Source: an uncultured Eubacteriales bacterium
GTDB taxonomy: Bacteria > Bacillota > Clostridia > UMGS1810
Direction of reading: 5' to 3'
Assembly: GCA_900555295.1 (NCBI GenBank)
Contig: USKN01000116.1
Coordinates: 1-5,979 of the forward strand
Length of the DNA: 5,979 bases
In this document: piece by piece, positions 1 to 5,932 of the stretch
Position numbering within the stretch: position 1 is the first letter of the stretch
Layout of the letters: the number at the start of each line of letters is the position of its first letter
Position numbers and translations under genes: made by a program
Notes under the pieces: model-generated
Told to the model about the DNA's origin: nothing
Databases searched by the model: none
Seen by the model: the letters and a program-made list of their open reading frames with translations, nothing else

Positions 1-63
1 ATTTTGTATGATTTGATTATCACATTTAACAAACTTTATATATACATTATACAAAAACCCAAA

Positions 64-924
64 TTATTCCTGTTTTGTATTTAAAGCGACGTCTATATTT
101 TTACCTTCGTTTTTGCGCCGCATTTCGGTTGGAGATATACCGTACTCTTTTTTTAACTCTCTTAAAAAAGATGAAATTGAATTAAATCCCGACAGTTCGC
201 AAACTTCTATAATTTTTTTGTTTGTGCTTGCAAGCATCATAGACGCATTGCTTAATCTTATTTTGCGTATATATGCCACAAGCGTTATACCCATATTCTT
301 TTTAAACAGTGCCGACAAATACCCTTTATTTATATAAAAGTTTGACGCTATACTGTTTATTGTTAAATCGGGAAACGATATATTTTGATTAATATATTCT
401 ATAATATCTCTCATTCTTTCGTTATCTCTTGAATATTTACGCGATATGTTTTTATCGGTATGATCCAAAATATAAAGAATTAACGATGCGGTTAAATTTT
501 GTTTAAACAAATCGTAAAATTTATCTTTTTTATCGTTTAATTTTTCAATCATACAATACAAATCTTTTGCGTGTTCAAAGCTTTCACCGGTAAGGTTTGT
601 AACTATATCACCGTTTACAAGCATCATCATATTTGCAAGCTCGCCCGATATATACGAGGGCGGAATTTCTATAACCCAATTTTCGGTTTCTTTTTCGTGT
701 TTAAATTCGTGAAAGTCGGTTAAGCGCATTATAAAAACATCACCCGTTTTTTCTTTGTATTGATTGCCGTTTATAATATGTGACCCCGAGCCGTTTACCA
801 CAATTTCTATTTCGTAATATGCGTGTCTGTGGCAATTTTTGCCCGTAAATTTTTGTCGAATACAATAAACTGTATTGGGATGTTTATTTTTAAAATCTAT
901 AAACTCCATATCGGTATAATTCAT
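64..924 (-). CDS. AraC-family transcriptional regulator with cupin-type sensor domain
   Basis: A 286-residue DNA-binding regulator, a typical length for AraC proteins with a fused sensor. Residues about 25-80 form the small beta-barrel (AraC_binding cupin) sensor: an HRHAYYEIE motif near 32-40 is followed by a Gly-rich turn, a GDVF segment and a DFHEF segment, the usual AraC_binding pattern. Residues about 168-271 are the double helix-turn-helix domain, with the ISFPDLTINSIASNFYINKG segment (first HTH) and the CELSGFNSISSFLRELKKEYG segment ending in the family signature GISPTEMRR (second HTH). It probably senses a sugar or glycan and controls the glycosidase gene just upstream in the same orientation, but the ligand cannot be read from sequence. 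The start is ATG at 924, six bases after an AGAGGTG ribosome binding site; the GTG at 933 lies inside that site. It has a candidate promoter of its own, yet no terminator separates it from the glycosidase, so it may also be read from there. Confidence 0.93.
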   Translation of the reverse strand: MNYTDMEFIDFKNKHPNTVYCIRQKFTGKNCHRHAYYEIEIVVNGSGSHIINGNQYKEKTGDVFIMRLTDFHEFKHEKETENWVIEIPPSYISGELANMMMLVNGDIVTNLTGESFEHAKDLYCMIEKLNDKKDKFYDLFKQNLTASLILYILDHTDKNISRKYSRDNERMRDIIEYINQNISFPDLTINSIASNFYINKGYLSALFKKNMGITLVAYIRKIRLSNASMMLASTNKKIIEVCELSGFNSISSFLRELKKEYGISPTEMRRKNEGKNIDVALNTKQE

Positions 925-930
925 TAAAAA

Positions 931-937
931 CACCTCT
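931..937 (-). promoter_or_regulatory. Ribosome binding site of the AraC regulator
   Basis: AGAGGTG on the minus strand, six bases before the ATG at 924. It decides the start: the upstream GTG that would extend the frame by three codons is the last three bases of this site and cannot serve as initiator. Confidence 0.8.
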
Positions 938-957
938 TTTTATGTTTTTTTAATTCA

Positions 958-986
958 ATTATATCATTATTTTACAAATATTTAAA
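958..986 (-). promoter_or_regulatory. Candidate sigma-A promoter (extended -10) of the AraC gene
   Basis: On the minus strand a perfect TATAAT (963 to 958) is preceded by TGA, giving an extended -10 element (TGATATAAT). A weak -35, TTTAAA (986 to 981), sits 17 bases upstream. The predicted start of transcription is near 951, leaving a leader of under 30 bases. In such A+T-rich DNA a chance TATAAT is possible, but the TGn extension and the position just ahead of a good ribosome binding site favour a real promoter. Confidence 0.6.
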
Positions 987-995
987 TGAAATTTC

Positions 996-1022
996 TTTAC
1001 ATATTTTACATATTTTACATAC
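996..1022. repeat. Three tandem 9-bp repeats upstream of the AraC promoter
   Basis: Plus-strand TTTACATAT, TTTACATAT, TTTACATAC follow each other without gaps, ending ten bases upstream of the putative -35 of the AraC gene and 17 bases past the stop codon of the glycosidase. AraC proteins often bind direct repeats near their own promoter, so this could be an autoregulatory operator; the 9-bp period is shorter than one helical turn. It could also be a simple low-complexity slippage repeat. Confidence 0.7.
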
Positions 1023-1039
1023 TTTTAATATTATAAAGG

Positions 1040-3514
1040 TTACTCAAATGTATACCCTTTCACATTAATATCAACCGTCTCGTTTTTAGCATTATTGTAA
1101 AATATGCTTTTTATTTCACCCGGCATAAGCGAAAAATAATTATCTTCAAACACAGCGTCAGCCTCAAGTTCAACACAATGTACGTATTTTGCGGCAGTAA
1201 CGGTTAAACAGCCGTCTTTATTATCTTTAACAGTAACATTGCAAGGTACAAGGGCATGCCCGTTTTGTTTGTCAAAAGAGCGGTCACGGTTTCCTTTTTC
1301 ATTGCAAATATCCAAAACAAGTATTTCTCTGTCGCCAACACTGTCTTTATGTAATGTGTATGCGGTTACCGCTCTGTTTTCGTCGGTGCTTACACTGCCC
1401 TCAAAAACAGTTTCGGCAGTATTGTCTTTTATTGAATATTTTATACATTTAACATTAATATTTTGTGACGGTACATCACTTAAAACCATTATTTTATACT
1501 CGTTATCGATTAAATCTATTGAACCTATTACATATTTTGAGATTCTTTTAAATGCATAATATGACGCTTTGGGCATTCCATAATAATCTATAAGCGACCA
1601 TCCCGCCGCTGCAGGCCAGCAATCGTTAAACATCCAAAATACAACACCGCCGCAAAAGCCTTTTTCACGCCTTGCCTGTTCCATACTAATTGTAAGCCAT
1701 TCATACTGTACAAATTGAAGTTTAAACAGTCTGTCTTTTCCGTTTTTAAAGTCGCCAAAAAGTTTTTTTGCCATATCAATCACATATTCAAGCAATGTTT
1801 TACAAAGACTTGGATTGTTTTTTGTATGATACTTCCACATATTAAGGTCATCATTAAAAATATCGCCATCATTCATAAACTTTTTAAGGCTCAAGTACGA
1901 GCAAGCACCAAATACAGGCTCTTCCGCTATAAAGCGTGCATTAAACTGTTTATACTTTTGCTTAAAATCGTGCATATTTTCATTTTCGGCATATTTAAAC
2001 AAATCGCTCATAAAATATGTATTATGCGTTAAACCGACTGTGTTTGACGAATAATACTTTCCGCCGAACGGACTTGTTTGAAAAAATTCACGGTAAGGGT
2101 CATATTTGTATATAGCCGGTGCGCTTGCTTTAAATGCCGCATTTCTTCCGTCGTAATCCTTATCGGTATATGTAACCATTGTTGCGTTTTCGTTATCACC
2201 GCACCACCACAACAGGCAAGGCTGATTACGTATAAGTTTAACGGCATATTCAGCCTCTTTTTTTATTTGGTCTACAAACCACCGTTCGTCATCAGGGTAG
2301 CTTCCGCATGCCATTAAAAAGTCTTGCACAACGGTTATTCCGAGCCTTGAACATTCGTTATAAAAATGTTCGCTTTCAAATGCGCCTCCTCCCCACACGC
2401 GAAGTATATTTATACCGCATTGTTTTGCCATTTCAACAAGATACGTTATTTTTTTTGAGGTATCTTTTCCGTCAAACGGCTCACACGGAACCCAATTTGC
2501 GCCTTTGCACATTATTTTTTTGCCGTTTATTTTTACAACAAAACCCGAAAATTCCTTGTTTTTATCACGCAATTTTGAAAACTCGGATTTTTTTAATTCA
2601 ATGCATTTATTGTAATTTTCACTTTCCGGTTTATCGGGAATTTGCATTATTTTAACGGTTCGTATTCCAAAGTTAATTTCTTTTGTGTTTTCTCCGCCGC
2701 AGTCTACAAGCAATTTATACAGTGGTGATTTACCGTATCCGTTTGGGTACCACAATTCGGCATTTTCAATATCTAACGAGTGTTTCATAAAACACTCTTC
2801 GCAGTATTGAGAGTATGTATATACAATTTCACCTTTTGGGTTTTTAACCTTTATATTTACAATTGATCCTTTTTTATAATTATCAAAATCTATATTAACA
2901 CCCAATTCGGCGCAATCATTATCTATATTTTTTGTATAAACGTAAACATCATTAACCCTCATATTATTGTTTTGGGTTACTATATACACATTGCCTATTC
3001 CGCAGGTAACAAAGCGCATTGTCCAATCCCAGCCGTATGTACATTGCATTCTGCGTGTATATAATCTGCCTGTAGAAAATGCGCTTTGTCTGCTTTTTTT
3101 ACCGCGAACGGCTTGTATGGGAGAGTACATATATATTTCTATTTTATTTTCTCCTTCTTTTAAAACATCGGTTATATCAAATTCATGTTTAATAAATCCG
3201 TTATCGCAATAAGCAATATGTTTTTCGTTTATATAAATATCGCAATAAGTATCAAGTTTTTCAAAAACAATTTTTTTATTTAAACATATATTTTCAACAT
3301 TAAAAAAGGTTGAGTATACCCAATTGTAATTTTCATATTTTTGATACTTTTCGGCATTATCTCTGTAAAAAACATTATTATAATCACTGTCGGACTCTGC
3401 GCACAATATATCATTAAGCGCACTTCCGGGAACTGCCGCTTTAAGCTTAATTATGTCGTTTTCGGGTGATGTTCCCACAAGATTCCATATGCCGTTTAAT
3501 AAAATTGTACTCAT
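1040..3514 (-). CDS. Glycoside hydrolase family 2, beta-mannosidase-like
   Basis: An 824-residue cytoplasmic enzyme (no signal peptide) expected to remove terminal beta-mannosyl or related residues from oligosaccharides. Domain order fits the GH2 beta-mannosidase clade: N-terminal jelly-roll about 1-180 (LDTYCDIYINEKHIAYCDNG, then YGWDWTMRF at 160-168), an immunoglobulin-like domain about 185-290, a TIM barrel about 320-620, and C-terminal beta-sandwich regions. Barrel landmarks are GANWVPCEPF (338-347), LRVWGGGAFE (371-380), VVQDFLMACGSYP (395-407), WWCGDNEN (436-443) with predicted acid/base Glu442, and FIAEEPVFGACS (528-539) with predicted nucleophile Glu531. The FWMFNDCWP motif (626-634) and WSLIDYYGMPKASYYAFKR are also clade-typical. 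The nucleophile context is unusual: characterised relatives have SEFG followed by QS. The exact substrate is therefore uncertain; exo-beta-glucosaminidase or another GH2 activity is possible. The ATG at 3514 follows GGAGGG at 3520-3525 with a 5-base gap. No transporter gene is in view. Confidence 0.88.
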   Translation of the reverse strand: MSTILLNGIWNLVGTSPENDIIKLKAAVPGSALNDILCAESDSDYNNVFYRDNAEKYQKYENYNWVYSTFFNVENICLNKKIVFEKLDTYCDIYINEKHIAYCDNGFIKHEFDITDVLKEGENKIEIYMYSPIQAVRGKKSRQSAFSTGRLYTRRMQCTYGWDWTMRFVTCGIGNVYIVTQNNNMRVNDVYVYTKNIDNDCAELGVNIDFDNYKKGSIVNIKVKNPKGEIVYTYSQYCEECFMKHSLDIENAELWYPNGYGKSPLYKLLVDCGGENTKEINFGIRTVKIMQIPDKPESENYNKCIELKKSEFSKLRDKNKEFSGFVVKINGKKIMCKGANWVPCEPFDGKDTSKKITYLVEMAKQCGINILRVWGGGAFESEHFYNECSRLGITVVQDFLMACGSYPDDERWFVDQIKKEAEYAVKLIRNQPCLLWWCGDNENATMVTYTDKDYDGRNAAFKASAPAIYKYDPYREFFQTSPFGGKYYSSNTVGLTHNTYFMSDLFKYAENENMHDFKQKYKQFNARFIAEEPVFGACSYLSLKKFMNDGDIFNDDLNMWKYHTKNNPSLCKTLLEYVIDMAKKLFGDFKNGKDRLFKLQFVQYEWLTISMEQARREKGFCGGVVFWMFNDCWPAAAGWSLIDYYGMPKASYYAFKRISKYVIGSIDLIDNEYKIMVLSDVPSQNINVKCIKYSIKDNTAETVFEGSVSTDENRAVTAYTLHKDSVGDREILVLDICNEKGNRDRSFDKQNGHALVPCNVTVKDNKDGCLTVTAAKYVHCVELEADAVFEDNYFSLMPGEIKSIFYNNAKNETVDINVKGYTFE

Positions 3515-3550
3515 TTTTACCCTCCGAGTTTATTTTTCTATTTAAATTGT

Positions 3551-3579
3551 ACAATAAGCACAAATTTATTTCTTATCAA
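3551..3579 (-). promoter_or_regulatory. Candidate promoter of the glycosidase gene
   Basis: TTGATA (3579 to 3574, five of six matches to TTGACA) and TATTGT (3556 to 3551, four of six matches to TATAAT) are 17 bases apart on the minus strand. Transcription would begin near 3544, about 30 bases before the ATG. The -10 overlaps a perfect 10-bp palindrome, ATTGTACAAT (3546-3555), that could be an operator half or whole site. A TACAAT hexamer within that palindrome is an alternative -10 but has no good -35. Confidence 0.45.
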
Positions 3580-3629
3580 AATAAATAATTTTATTTGCAT
3601 TTTTGATGATTTTTTATAAATACATACAC

Positions 3630-3673
3630 AAAAAAGAACATATTCTACCGTATATATGGTAAAATATGTTCTT
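3630..3673 (-). terminator. Intrinsic terminator of the queT-hisS unit
   Basis: Two 16-base arms (3658-3673 and 3634-3649) pair with one G-U wobble in the minus-strand RNA, around an 8-base loop (3650-3657), and the second arm runs directly into six U residues (3635 to 3630). The stem begins 19 bases after the hisS stop codon. Read on the plus strand the stem is not followed by a T run, so it acts in the hisS direction. The stem is A+T-rich apart from its loop-closing pairs, so efficiency may be moderate, but its length and U tract are convincing. It separates hisS from the glycosidase unit. Confidence 0.88.
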
Positions 3674-3692
3674 ATTCAGCCTCTCAATTTTG

Positions 3693-4952
3693 TTATTTTA
3701 AACAAATATCCGCAATACTGTCGGCATTTAATTCAACATCAAACTGTTCTCCGTCCGACATTCGTTTTAACTTTGCAGTACCGTTTTTTACTTCATCATC
3801 GCCTATTATAAGCGTATATTCCGCATTAAGCTTATTGGCATATTTAAGCTGTGCTTTAACGCTTCTTTGCATATGGTCATTTTCACAGCTGATTGAGCGT
3901 TCACGCAGCTCACAACAAAGTTTTTGGGCAATATATGCATTTTCATCGCCTATGTTACCCACATAAATGCAAATTGTGTTTTGGTCGGGAATTTCAATTT
4001 CCTGTTCCTGCATAGTAAGCAGCAAGCGTTCCATACCGAGTGCAAAACCGCATGCAGGGGTACTTGGACCTCCAAGTTCCTCTACAAGTCCGTCATAACG
4101 TCCGCCGCCGCATATTGTGTTGTTTGAATTTTTGTTTTTTGCGGTTATTTCAAATACCGTTTTTGTATAATAATCAAGACCGCGCACAATATACGGGTCA
4201 ATATTATATGCAATATTTGCCGTTTCAAGGTACTTTTTAACGCTTTCAAAGTGAGTTCGGCATTCTTCGCATATACAGTCAATAAGCTTTGGTGCGCCTT
4301 TTACAATTTCTTTGCATACAGGCGACTTACAATCCAAAATACGCATAGGATTTCTGTCAAATCTGCTTTTGCAGGTATCACAAAGATTATCGTAATTAGA
4401 CCATAAAAAAGCTTTTAACTTCCCGTTAAATTCCTCACGGCATTTTGGGCACCCTATACTGTTTATATTTAATGTAAGGTCTTTAAGTCCCAAACGTTTA
4501 TAAAGCATAAGCGCTATATTCATAATTTCGGCGTCCATACTCGGGCTTTGCGAGCCAAAACATTCAACACCGAACTGTCTAAACTCTCTGTATCTTCCCG
4601 CCTGGGGTTTTTCGTATCTGTAACAACTTGTAAGGTAAAACATTTTAACAGGCTGGGGTACATTAAACAAACCGTGTTCTATATACGCTCTTACGGCGCT
4701 TGCCGTTCCCTCGGGGCGCAGTGTAATGCTTCTGTCTCCCTTATCGTTAAACGTATACATTTCTTTTTCAACAACATCAGTTGTATCTCCCACTCCGCGC
4801 TGAAAAAGCTCCGTATGTTCAAATACGGGGGTTCTTATTTCACGTGCACCAAACTCGCGTGCGATTTTTCTTATTTCATTTTCTATATATTGCCATTTAT
4901 AGCTATCTTCGGGCATAATATCCATTGTGCCTTTAGGTGCTTTTGTAATCAT
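3693..4952 (-). CDS. hisS: Histidyl-tRNA synthetase (HisRS)
   Basis: A class II aminoacyl-tRNA synthetase that activates histidine with ATP and transfers it to tRNA-His in the cytoplasm. At 419 residues it is of normal bacterial length. Visible landmarks: start KAPKGTMDIMPED; motif 1 around 35-60 (REIRTPVFEHTELFQRGVG); TLRPEGTA (77-84); motif 2 around 105-133 (CYRYEKPQAGRYREFRQFG); the HisRS signatures VRGLDYYTKTVFE (256-268) and CGGGRYDGL (281-289); motif 3 GFALGMERLLL (302-312); and a C-terminal anticodon-binding domain about 325-419. The insertion domain carries many cysteines (168, 171, 191, 194, 208, 213, 226, 228, 231), as seen in Firmicutes enzymes and suggestive of a metal site. The start overlaps the stop of the preceding gene by four bases (ATGA), and GGGAG sits 9-10 bases upstream inside that gene, which points to translational coupling. 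It is the last gene of the unit and is followed by a terminator. No T-box leader is present. Confidence 0.97.
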   Translation of the reverse strand: MITKAPKGTMDIMPEDSYKWQYIENEIRKIAREFGAREIRTPVFEHTELFQRGVGDTTDVVEKEMYTFNDKGDRSITLRPEGTASAVRAYIEHGLFNVPQPVKMFYLTSCYRYEKPQAGRYREFRQFGVECFGSQSPSMDAEIMNIALMLYKRLGLKDLTLNINSIGCPKCREEFNGKLKAFLWSNYDNLCDTCKSRFDRNPMRILDCKSPVCKEIVKGAPKLIDCICEECRTHFESVKKYLETANIAYNIDPYIVRGLDYYTKTVFEITAKNKNSNNTICGGGRYDGLVEELGGPSTPACGFALGMERLLLTMQEQEIEIPDQNTICIYVGNIGDENAYIAQKLCCELRERSISCENDHMQRSVKAQLKYANKLNAEYTLIIGDDEVKNGTAKLKRMSDGEQFDVELNADSIADICLK

Positions 4953-5209
4953 ATATCATCACTCCCATTTTGTTGTTTTAAATGTACGTTATCGCAATCG
5001 GACAATTCAATTTGAGTTTCGTCACTTAATTTGCTGACGTCTTTATTTTTTTGCTCATTTTTTTTGCACTCTTTATCGGTTTTAATATAAAAATATGCAA
5101 CAACAAGCGTACATATTATAGTAATAAGCAAACTTAAATTAAAATTTGCAACAAGTTCTATTATGCCAAAAGCAACAAAGACGGTGCAAATTATTATAAT
5201 AACGTTCAT
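4949..5209 (-). CDS. Small two-helix membrane protein of unknown function
   Basis: I do not recognise a family. From the chosen start the product has 86 residues. Two hydrophobic stretches, about 2-20 (NVIIIICTVFVAFGIIELVA) and about 24-43 (NLSLLITIICTLVVAYFYI), are separated by only a few residues, which predicts a hairpin of two membrane helices. A charged, Lys/Glu/Asp/Ser-rich tail of about 42 residues follows, probably cytoplasmic by the positive-inside rule (KTDKECKKNEQKNK just after helix 2). The frame is open upstream to an ATG at 5257 that overlaps the queT stop, but that ATG has no usable ribosome binding site and would add a polar 16-residue extension before the helix; the ATG at 5209 has TTAGGAGT seven bases upstream. 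The gene lies 44 bases after queT and shares four bases with the start of hisS, so it is surely co-transcribed with both. A role in queuosine precursor uptake is only a guess from position. Confidence 0.8.
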   Translation of the reverse strand: MNVIIIICTVFVAFGIIELVANFNLSLLITIICTLVVAYFYIKTDKECKKNEQKNKDVSKLSDETQIELSDCDNVHLKQQNGSDDI

Positions 5210-5216
5210 ATCAACA

Positions 5217-5221
5217 CTCCT
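5217..5221 (-). promoter_or_regulatory. Ribosome binding site of the small membrane protein
   Basis: AGGAG on the minus strand, seven bases before the ATG at 5209. It decides the start in favour of the 86-residue product over the 102-residue one beginning at 5257, which is preceded only by CTTGGG directly next to its ATG. Confidence 0.8.
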
Positions 5222-5253
5222 AACTTTTGTATTTAAACTGTTTTTAGGTTTTA

Positions 5254-5742
5254 TCATCCCAAGTATTTTTCATATTTTAAAAGGCTTTTATACAATATTG
5301 TTCCAAATACGCAGCACGATATAATTTCACCTATACATACCGTAATTGCAAAATACCACAATGCACCGGGTGCGCCGTACGCGTACCGCAAAACAAACGG
5401 CACAATTAATGTGTTTGCCGCAACGGGCGGCACAGTACACCAAACCTTGTTTTTTACATTGCGCATTAAATAAGTAACAATTGCGGCAATTAAAGTTGCA
5501 AGACTGCCAAATAAAACATCCCAAACAACCGCACCGCATATTAAATTAGAAATTATACAGCCTACAAAAAGCCCCGGCACCGCCGCAAAAGTAAACACAG
5601 GCAAAATGCACAAAGCCTCCGAAACACGTACTTGTATTACACCGCTTGCAAGCCCAAACACTTGTGCAATTAATGTAAACACCACATAAAGTGCGGCAAC
5701 AACAGCCGCCCTGCAAACAAAGATTGCTTTTTTACTATTCAT
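5254..5742 (-). CDS. queT: QueT-family queuosine precursor transporter
   Basis: A 162-residue integral membrane protein of the QueT family, thought to be the substrate-binding (S) component of an ECF-type importer for the queuosine precursor preQ1 (or preQ0). About five hydrophobic segments are visible: 6-28, 43-66, 68-92, 103-118 and 127-150. Family-typical stretches are VRVSEALCILPVF (38-50), PGLFVGCIISN (56-66), DVLFGSLATL (75-84), PPVAANT (105-111) and VCIGEII (135-141). The length matches the family. The ECF energising genes are not in the window; S components commonly share them from elsewhere in the genome. The start ATG at 5742 lies ten bases after AAAGGAG, and this ribosome binding site is the 3' end of a preQ1-I riboswitch candidate, which supports both calls. 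The gene heads a unit with the small membrane protein and hisS. Confidence 0.92.
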   Translation of the reverse strand: MNSKKAIFVCRAAVVAALYVVFTLIAQVFGLASGVIQVRVSEALCILPVFTFAAVPGLFVGCIISNLICGAVVWDVLFGSLATLIAAIVTYLMRNVKNKVWCTVPPVAANTLIVPFVLRYAYGAPGALWYFAITVCIGEIISCCVFGTILYKSLLKYEKYLG

Positions 5743-5752
5743 TTGTAAATTT

Positions 5753-5794
5753 CTCCTTTAGTTTTGTTTAGTGTGAGGAAGGTCTCGAACTCAC
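5753..5794 (-). promoter_or_regulatory. PreQ1-I riboswitch candidate, translational type
   Basis: On the minus strand GTGAG (5794 to 5790) pairs with CTCAC (5777 to 5773) to form the 5-bp stem P1. The 12-base loop TTCGAGACCTTC (5789 to 5778) has the same length and TTC start as the loop of the Bacillus subtilis queC aptamer, and its last base, C at 5778, aligns with the cytosine that pairs with preQ1. The single-stranded tail, ACTAAACAAAACTAAAGGAG (5772 to 5753), is A-rich and ends in the queT ribosome binding site, as in this class. G at 5784 can pair with C at 5761 (and A 5785 with U 5760) as the start of pseudoknot P2; alternatively loop CCUU could pair with AAGG of the binding site. No stem plus U run follows, so control would be of translation: bound preQ1 hides the binding site and lowers queT expression. 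Confidence 0.8.
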
Positions 5795-5817
5795 TTTTTT
5801 ACTTTTTACTATTTTAT

Positions 5818-5846
5818 ATAATAACACATTTTTTTAAAAAATGCAA
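5818..5846 (-). promoter_or_regulatory. Promoter of the queT-hisS unit
   Basis: TTGCAT (5846 to 5841) and TATTAT (5823 to 5818) are separated by 17 bases on the minus strand, and TGT directly before the -10 makes it an extended -10. Transcription would start near 5811, about 17 bases before P1 of the riboswitch candidate, so the whole aptamer is in the leader. Confidence 0.65.
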
Positions 5847-5859
5847 ATTTTACCATTAT

Positions 5860-5903
5860 TTTTTTATGTTTTTTATATTACACCAATAATAAAACATAAA
5901 AAA
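5860..5903. repeat. 13-bp A+T-rich inverted repeat in the divergent intergenic region
   Basis: Plus-strand arms TTTTTTATGTTTT (5860-5872) and AAAACATAAAAAA (5891-5903) are perfect reverse complements around an 18-base spacer. The repeat lies upstream of the queT promoter and upstream of the gene starting at 5933, so it could be an operator for either. With only one G-C pair per arm it may be chance in A+T-rich DNA. Confidence 0.4.
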
Positions 5904-5932
5904 TAAATCATACTATATAAAGAGGTGTTTGT

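Noticed and set aside
2..56. Interrupted inverted repeat (2-12 with 46-56) downstream of the AraC gene as its terminator
   Set aside because: The arms match at 10 of 11 positions but are A+T-rich with a 33-base loop, and no U run follows at the expected place; the left edge cuts off further evidence.
925..933. GTG start at 933 for the AraC regulator
   Set aside because: The GTG is part of the AGAGGTG ribosome binding site used by the ATG at 924.
1000..1039. Terminator between the glycosidase and the AraC regulator
   Set aside because: No stem followed by a U run could be drawn; the region holds only the tandem repeats and A+T-rich sequence.
1588..1779. Minus-strand 63-codon frame inside the glycosidase gene
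   Set aside because: It overlaps the conserved NDCWP region in another frame, with no independent signals.
2308..2655. Plus-strand open frame of 115 codons opposite the glycosidase
   Set aside because: It is antisense to conserved GH2 motifs and reads as a shadow of that gene.
4548..5015. Plus-strand open frame of 155 codons opposite hisS
   Set aside because: It is antisense to a fully convincing hisS, has a cysteine- and phenylalanine-rich, low-sense composition, and no ribosome binding site context or family signature.
5210..5257. ATG at 5257 as start of the small membrane protein
   Set aside because: It lacks a ribosome binding site; the inner ATG at 5209 has an excellent one.
4953..5260. 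T-box leader or separate promoter for hisS
   Set aside because: The space upstream of hisS is coding, no T-box-like stem and terminator is present, and no convincing -35/-10 pair was found around 5210-5260.
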